Positions 62,181 through 64,000 of a stretch of DNA of 64,000 nt are shown here, in pieces. Position numbers and translations under genes: made by a program. Position 1 is the first letter of the stretch; every line of letters begins with the position of its first letter. The stretch is from Geothrix sp. (GTDB lineage Bacteria > Acidobacteriota > Holophagae > Holophagales > Holophagaceae), in assembly GCF_020622065.1 (NCBI RefSeq), contig NZ_JAHRYQ010000001.1, positions 930,001 to 994,000 on the forward strand. The letters run 5' to 3'. The notes beneath the pieces are model-generated. The model did no database searches. It worked only from the letters and a program-made list of their open reading frames with translations, and had not been told where the DNA came from.

Positions 62181-63338
62181 CTAGACCAAGGGGAAGATGC
62201 GGTCGAGCCCGTCGCGGAAAAGGGGTTCCGGCGTCAGGAGGCTCAGGACCAGGTGCCCGTCGCCGGGCAGGTCGAAGAACGAGCCCGGGTGGACGAGGAC
62301 CGAGGCCGCTTCCAGCAGGCGCAGGGCGCAGGCCTCGTCCCCGTCCACGGCAGGGCGGCGCAGCAGGACGGACCAGCCGCCCTCGACGGGCAGCCGGGAC
62401 AGGCGGGGATGGGTCGCCAGCCCGGCATCCAGCGCGGCGAGGTTGGCGCGGAGGCGCCCGAGCACCTGAGCTCGGATTCCGGGGGCCAGCGCCAGGAGCG
62501 TCGGCGCCGCGGCCTGCGCGGGAGAGGACACGGAGAGATATTGATCTGCCAGAAAAGCGAGGGCCTCCAGGCTCGCGGCGGTTTGGGGGCCTCGCACCGC
62601 GATCCAGCCGAGCTTCAGCTGCGGCAGGGCCGCCACCTTGCTGAGGCCCGACAGCAGGAAGACCGGGCAGGGCGGCTGGGCATCGGCCAGGGCCGTGGGA
62701 AGGTGATCCTCCGGGGCCTCGAGCGGGTAATCCACGAAGACCTCGTCCACCAGGAGGGCCAGGCCGCGCCGGGCGCAGAGCTCCGTGAGTCCCTGCCATT
62801 CCGGTTTGGACAGGAAATGTCCCGTGGGATTGTTCGGATTCACCACGATGACGGCGCGGGTGCGGGGACCCACCGCGGCTTCCAGAGCCCCCAGATCCAG
62901 ATGCCAGCGGTCATGGAAGTAGGACGGTACGGGCCGCGCTTGCAGACCCTCAAGCCGGGCCAGCCAGTCGAACAGCGGATAGCTGGGACTGGGCACCAGC
63001 ACCTCGTCACCGGGATCACCCAGCAGCTTGAACAGCAGTCCGTAACCTTCGCTGGTGGAGGCCGTGAGCAGCAGTTCCTCCGCTCGGAGGCCGTGGCCAT
63101 GGTGGGCCGCGATGGCCTCCCGGGCGGTCCGTGTTCCTTGGGGATCGGGATCGTAGGCCAGCACCGAGGGCGCGGACAAGGCCGCGCGGATCTCGGCTTC
63201 CGGGTAGGCGAAGCCGCAGCGCGTGGGGTTCGACACCGTGAGATCGAGGATCGGATGGCCCGCCGCGCGCAGGCGACCCAACGCAGCCGACAGGGCATTC
63301 GGATCGAATCCGGACGGCAGGCGGGAGGAGAGGCGCAT
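62181..63338 (-). CDS. Class I/II PLP-dependent aminotransferase
   Basis: The 385-residue protein has the aspartate-aminotransferase fold. Seen are SNPTRCGF near the start, NPNNPTG (residues contacting the substrate carboxylate and PLP) and the PLP lysine in LSGLSKVAALPQLKLGW. Substrate preference cannot be read; similar enzymes act on aromatic or branched amino acids or as MalY/PatB-type lyases. ATG 63338 was chosen. It lies upstream of the DUF4178 gene on the same strand with a 25-base gap, so it may be the first gene of that operon. Confidence 0.87.
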   Translation of the reverse strand: MRLSSRLPSGFDPNALSAALGRLRAAGHPILDLTVSNPTRCGFAYPEAEIRAALSAPSVLAYDPDPQGTRTAREAIAAHHGHGLRAEELLLTASTSEGYGLLFKLLGDPGDEVLVPSPSYPLFDWLARLEGLQARPVPSYFHDRWHLDLGALEAAVGPRTRAVIVVNPNNPTGHFLSKPEWQGLTELCARRGLALLVDEVFVDYPLEAPEDHLPTALADAQPPCPVFLLSGLSKVAALPQLKLGWIAVRGPQTAASLEALAFLADQYLSVSSPAQAAAPTLLALAPGIRAQVLGRLRANLAALDAGLATHPRLSRLPVEGGWSVLLRRPAVDGDEACALRLLEAASVLVHPGSFFDLPGDGHLVLSLLTPEPLFRDGLDRIFPLV

Positions 63339-63437
63339 GGAATCAGGGTAGACGAACTGCCCTTCGGCCGACGGGAAGGGCCGGGACGGCCTGATCTTGT
63401 CTTTCCATGGATAATCGGGAAAACCCAGGAGGCTCCC

Positions 63438-64000
63438 ATGGCAAAGACACCGAAGGTCGCGGTGCTGTTGGCGGGCTGCGGCCATCTCGACGGCGCGGAG
63501 GTGCGCGAGGCGGTGCTGGCCCTGTTGGCCCTGGATCAGCACGGTGCGGCCTTCCAGTGCATCGCACCCAACGCGGATCAGTACCATGTCGTCGACCATG
63601 CCACCGGCCGCCCCGTGCCCGGTGCCCGGCGCAACATCCTGGAAGAGGCCAGCCGCATCGCGCGTATGGGCCAGTGCCTGGACCTGGCTTCGGCCGCGGC
63701 CGGCGACTACGATGCGCTGGTGATGCCGGGCGGTTATGGGGTGGCCAAGAACCACTGCACCTTCGCCATCAAGGGCGCGGAGGCCGAAGTGCGGCCCGAT
63801 GTGGCCGCCTTCATCCGGGGATTCTTCGATGCGGGCAAGCCGGTGGGGGCCATCTGCATCGCGCCGGCCCTGGTGGCCCTGGCACTGTCGGGGCGGGGGG
63901 CCGCCGAGCTCACCCTGGGCAATGATGCCGGCTGCGCCGAGGCCATGAGAACGCTCGGCCACCATCACAAGGACACCCCGAACGCGCGGGAGATCGTGGT
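63438..64000 (+). CDS. elbB: ElbB-like glyoxalase of the DJ-1/PfpI superfamily (partial)
   Basis: The frame is open from ATG 63438 to the right edge (187 codons). The opening VAVLLAGCGHLDGAEVREAV, the PGGYGVAKN stretch and the ICIAP motif with its conserved Cys match ElbB (ES1 family). E. coli ElbB has weak glyoxalase III activity, and its in vivo role is unclear. AGGAGG lies five bases before the start. The gene is divergent from the aminotransferase across 99 bp. The C-terminal end is outside the window. Confidence 0.9.
   Translation, partial: MAKTPKVAVLLAGCGHLDGAEVREAVLALLALDQHGAAFQCIAPNADQYHVVDHATGRPVPGARRNILEEASRIARMGQCLDLASAAAGDYDALVMPGGYGVAKNHCTFAIKGAEAEVRPDVAAFIRGFFDAGKPVGAICIAPALVALALSGRGAAELTLGNDAGCAEAMRTLGHHHKDTPNAREIV

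Noticed and set aside
1-64000. tRNA or rRNA genes and CRISPR arrays
   Set aside because: Intergenic gaps are short and none shows a tRNA cloverleaf, rRNA-like stretch or regularly spaced repeats. This was a reading by eye, so a tRNAscan run would be the decisive check.

Overview
The window is about 64 kb of very GC-rich, densely coding bacterial DNA. It looks like a Gram-negative, motile, respiring chromosome. The envelope genes are a Kdo transferase, an Mla-type lipid transporter, many signal peptides, lipoproteins and Tat substrates. Respiratory genes include a tetraheme cytochrome c operon and a kinase with a predicted c-type heme. Gene content and style are most like the Holophagae branch of Acidobacteriota (Geothrix-like); that is an inference from memory, not a search result. 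No rRNA, tRNA, CRISPR array, integrase, transposase or prophage gene was seen, so this reads as core chromosome.

Layout. 1-8.2 kb: a CobW-type GTPase (cut by the left edge), waaA, a receiver/anti-sigma-type kinase fusion, a trxA/cNMP-binding/ribB operon, a DUF4388 protein, a lipoprotein and ftsX. 8.2-20.2 kb: an operon of murC, an M14 peptidase and ubiX; a secreted protein with two hairpins behind it; a lipid kinase with an RluA synthase; a large secreted C45-type hydrolase; a MacB-type permease. 20.2-26.1 kb: an Rrf2 regulator divergent from cysK, DUF4395, a CAP-domain protein, an mlaE-mlaF-mlaD operon and an OsmC protein. 26.1-37.6 kb: a ten-gene chemotaxis operon on the minus strand, read as membrane receptor, cheW, STAS protein, soluble receptor-like protein, cheY, cheA, cheR, cheD, cheB and a heme-binding hybrid kinase. 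37.9-42.9 kb: a 1667-residue hybrid kinase. 42.9-50.0 kb: a YciI-like protein, carbamate kinase, an acetyltransferase, then glyQ-glyS-guaA with three copies of a CACAGAG-type dispersed repeat. 50.1-56.6 kb: an HD-GYP response regulator, an NrfD/ferredoxin/tetraheme cytochrome/DUF2339 operon and a histidine phosphatase. 56.6-63.3 kb: a minus-strand operon of aminotransferase, DUF4178 protein, 59-residue membrane protein, DUF350 protein, membrane spermidine-synthase-like protein and Tat-exported FAD oxidoreductase. 63.4-64 kb: an ElbB-like protein cut by the right edge.

Most genes within operons overlap by 1-8 bases (ATGA, GTGA, TTGA, TGATG), so translational coupling is the rule. The least explained system is the DUF4178/DUF350/spermidine-synthase/FAD operon at 56.6-62.2 kb, which looks like a polyamine-linked envelope pathway. 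In the chemotaxis operon, a receptor-like protein carries an altered signalling tip and a CheZ-like D-x3-Q motif, which may make it the missing CheY phosphatase. The Mla-type ATPase has lost several residues normally needed for ATP hydrolysis.
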